From positions 1-6,674 of the forward strand of contig JAKAZF010000158.1 of NCBI GenBank assembly GCA_021826605.1: a DNA stretch of 6,674 bases. The letters are read 5' to 3'. The stretch is from Planctomycetota bacterium. Lineage in GTDB: Bacteria; Planctomycetota; Phycisphaerae; WQYP01. Below, piece after piece: positions 6,578 through 6,674 of this stretch. A program made the position numbers and the translations under genes. Each line of letters opens with the position of its first letter. Positions within the stretch are counted from its first letter, which is position 1. The notes beneath the pieces were generated by a model. The model searched no databases and had not been told where the DNA came from. It saw only the letters and a program-made list of their open reading frames with translations.

Positions 6578-6595
6578 TAGCCAAAAAAAAGGCTA
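6578..6595 (-). repeat. Small inverted repeat with an eight-T loop
   Basis: On the minus strand TAGCC and GGCTA flank eight Ts, 7 nt after the stop codon of the upstream partial gene. The T-run is in the loop and not after the stem, so it does not fit an intrinsic terminator well. Confidence 0.5.
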
Positions 6596-6602
6596 TTCCT
6601 CT

Positions 6603-6674
6603 TCATTGACAACATTCCGGCCCACACGCTTTGGCCCCCAGGCGTTTGCGGTCAAGCATTAATTCCGGCACGGT
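6603..6674 (-). CDS. C-terminal end of an unidentified gene with a cysteine-rich tail
   Basis: The last 23 codons of a minus-strand gene run from the window edge to a TGA at 6605-6603. The visible residues are TVPELMLDRKRLGAKACG followed by PECCQ. Three cysteines in the last seven residues suggest a thiol metal or metalloid site, and the position directly upstream of arsC would suit an ArsR-type repressor or another arsenic gene. The fragment is too short to identify, and reading it as coding rests on an open frame, position and a protein-like tail. Confidence 0.5.
   Translation of the reverse strand, partial: TVPELMLDRKRLGAKACGPECCQ

Noticed and set aside
6578..6595. T-loop hairpin as an intrinsic terminator of the upstream gene
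   Set aside because: The stem is only 5 bp and the T-run is in the loop, with no U-run after the stem.

Overview
The window is a bacterial chromosomal segment of moderate GC content. Nearly all its protein genes read on the minus strand, so right-to-left order is transcription order. It holds one complete arsenic-resistance cluster, one small SRP RNA gene on the plus strand, a short non-autonomous mobile element, about 1 kb of repeat-bearing non-coding DNA, and the start of a branched-chain amino acid operon. The taxon cannot be fixed from sequence alone. Degenerate intergenic GCGGAT / ATCCGC repeats, a long non-coding gap and a short SRP RNA without an Alu domain suggest a Gram-negative, large-genome lineage, perhaps of the PVC type. 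That is an impression, not a demonstration.

Layout from right to left. At 6674-6603 is the C-terminal end of an unidentified gene whose last residues are cysteine-rich. It is followed by a thioredoxin-type arsenate reductase (arsC), an ACR3-type arsenite efflux permease (acr3, 4-base overlap with arsC), an As(III) S-adenosylmethionine methyltransferase (arsM, overlapping the acr3 end by 23 bp) and a 73-residue protein of the cysteine-rich CWC type, 56 bp downstream. Together these give a full arsenic pathway: As(V) is reduced to As(III), which is pumped out or methylated. The CWC protein is a candidate accessory thiol or metal-binding partner.

Immediately beyond the CWC stop codon is a 162-bp element with 20-bp terminal inverted repeats (19/20 match) flanked by direct TTA copies. 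It has the hallmarks of a MITE of an IS5-like (TNA-target) family. It lies in the convergent gap between the minus-strand ars cluster and the plus-strand ffs gene for the SRP RNA (3395-3514), which has a plausible sigma70-type promoter.

From 2328 to 3348 there is no credible gene. The stretch holds decayed extragenic repeats, including two pairs of inverted repeats arranged in an unusual interleaved order (A B A' B'), and two near-identical GC-rich mini-hairpins. The left third is ilvB, the acetolactate synthase large subunit with a roughly 55-residue low-complexity N-terminal extension, followed by the first 103 codons of ilvH, the valine-sensing regulatory subunit, cut by the window edge.
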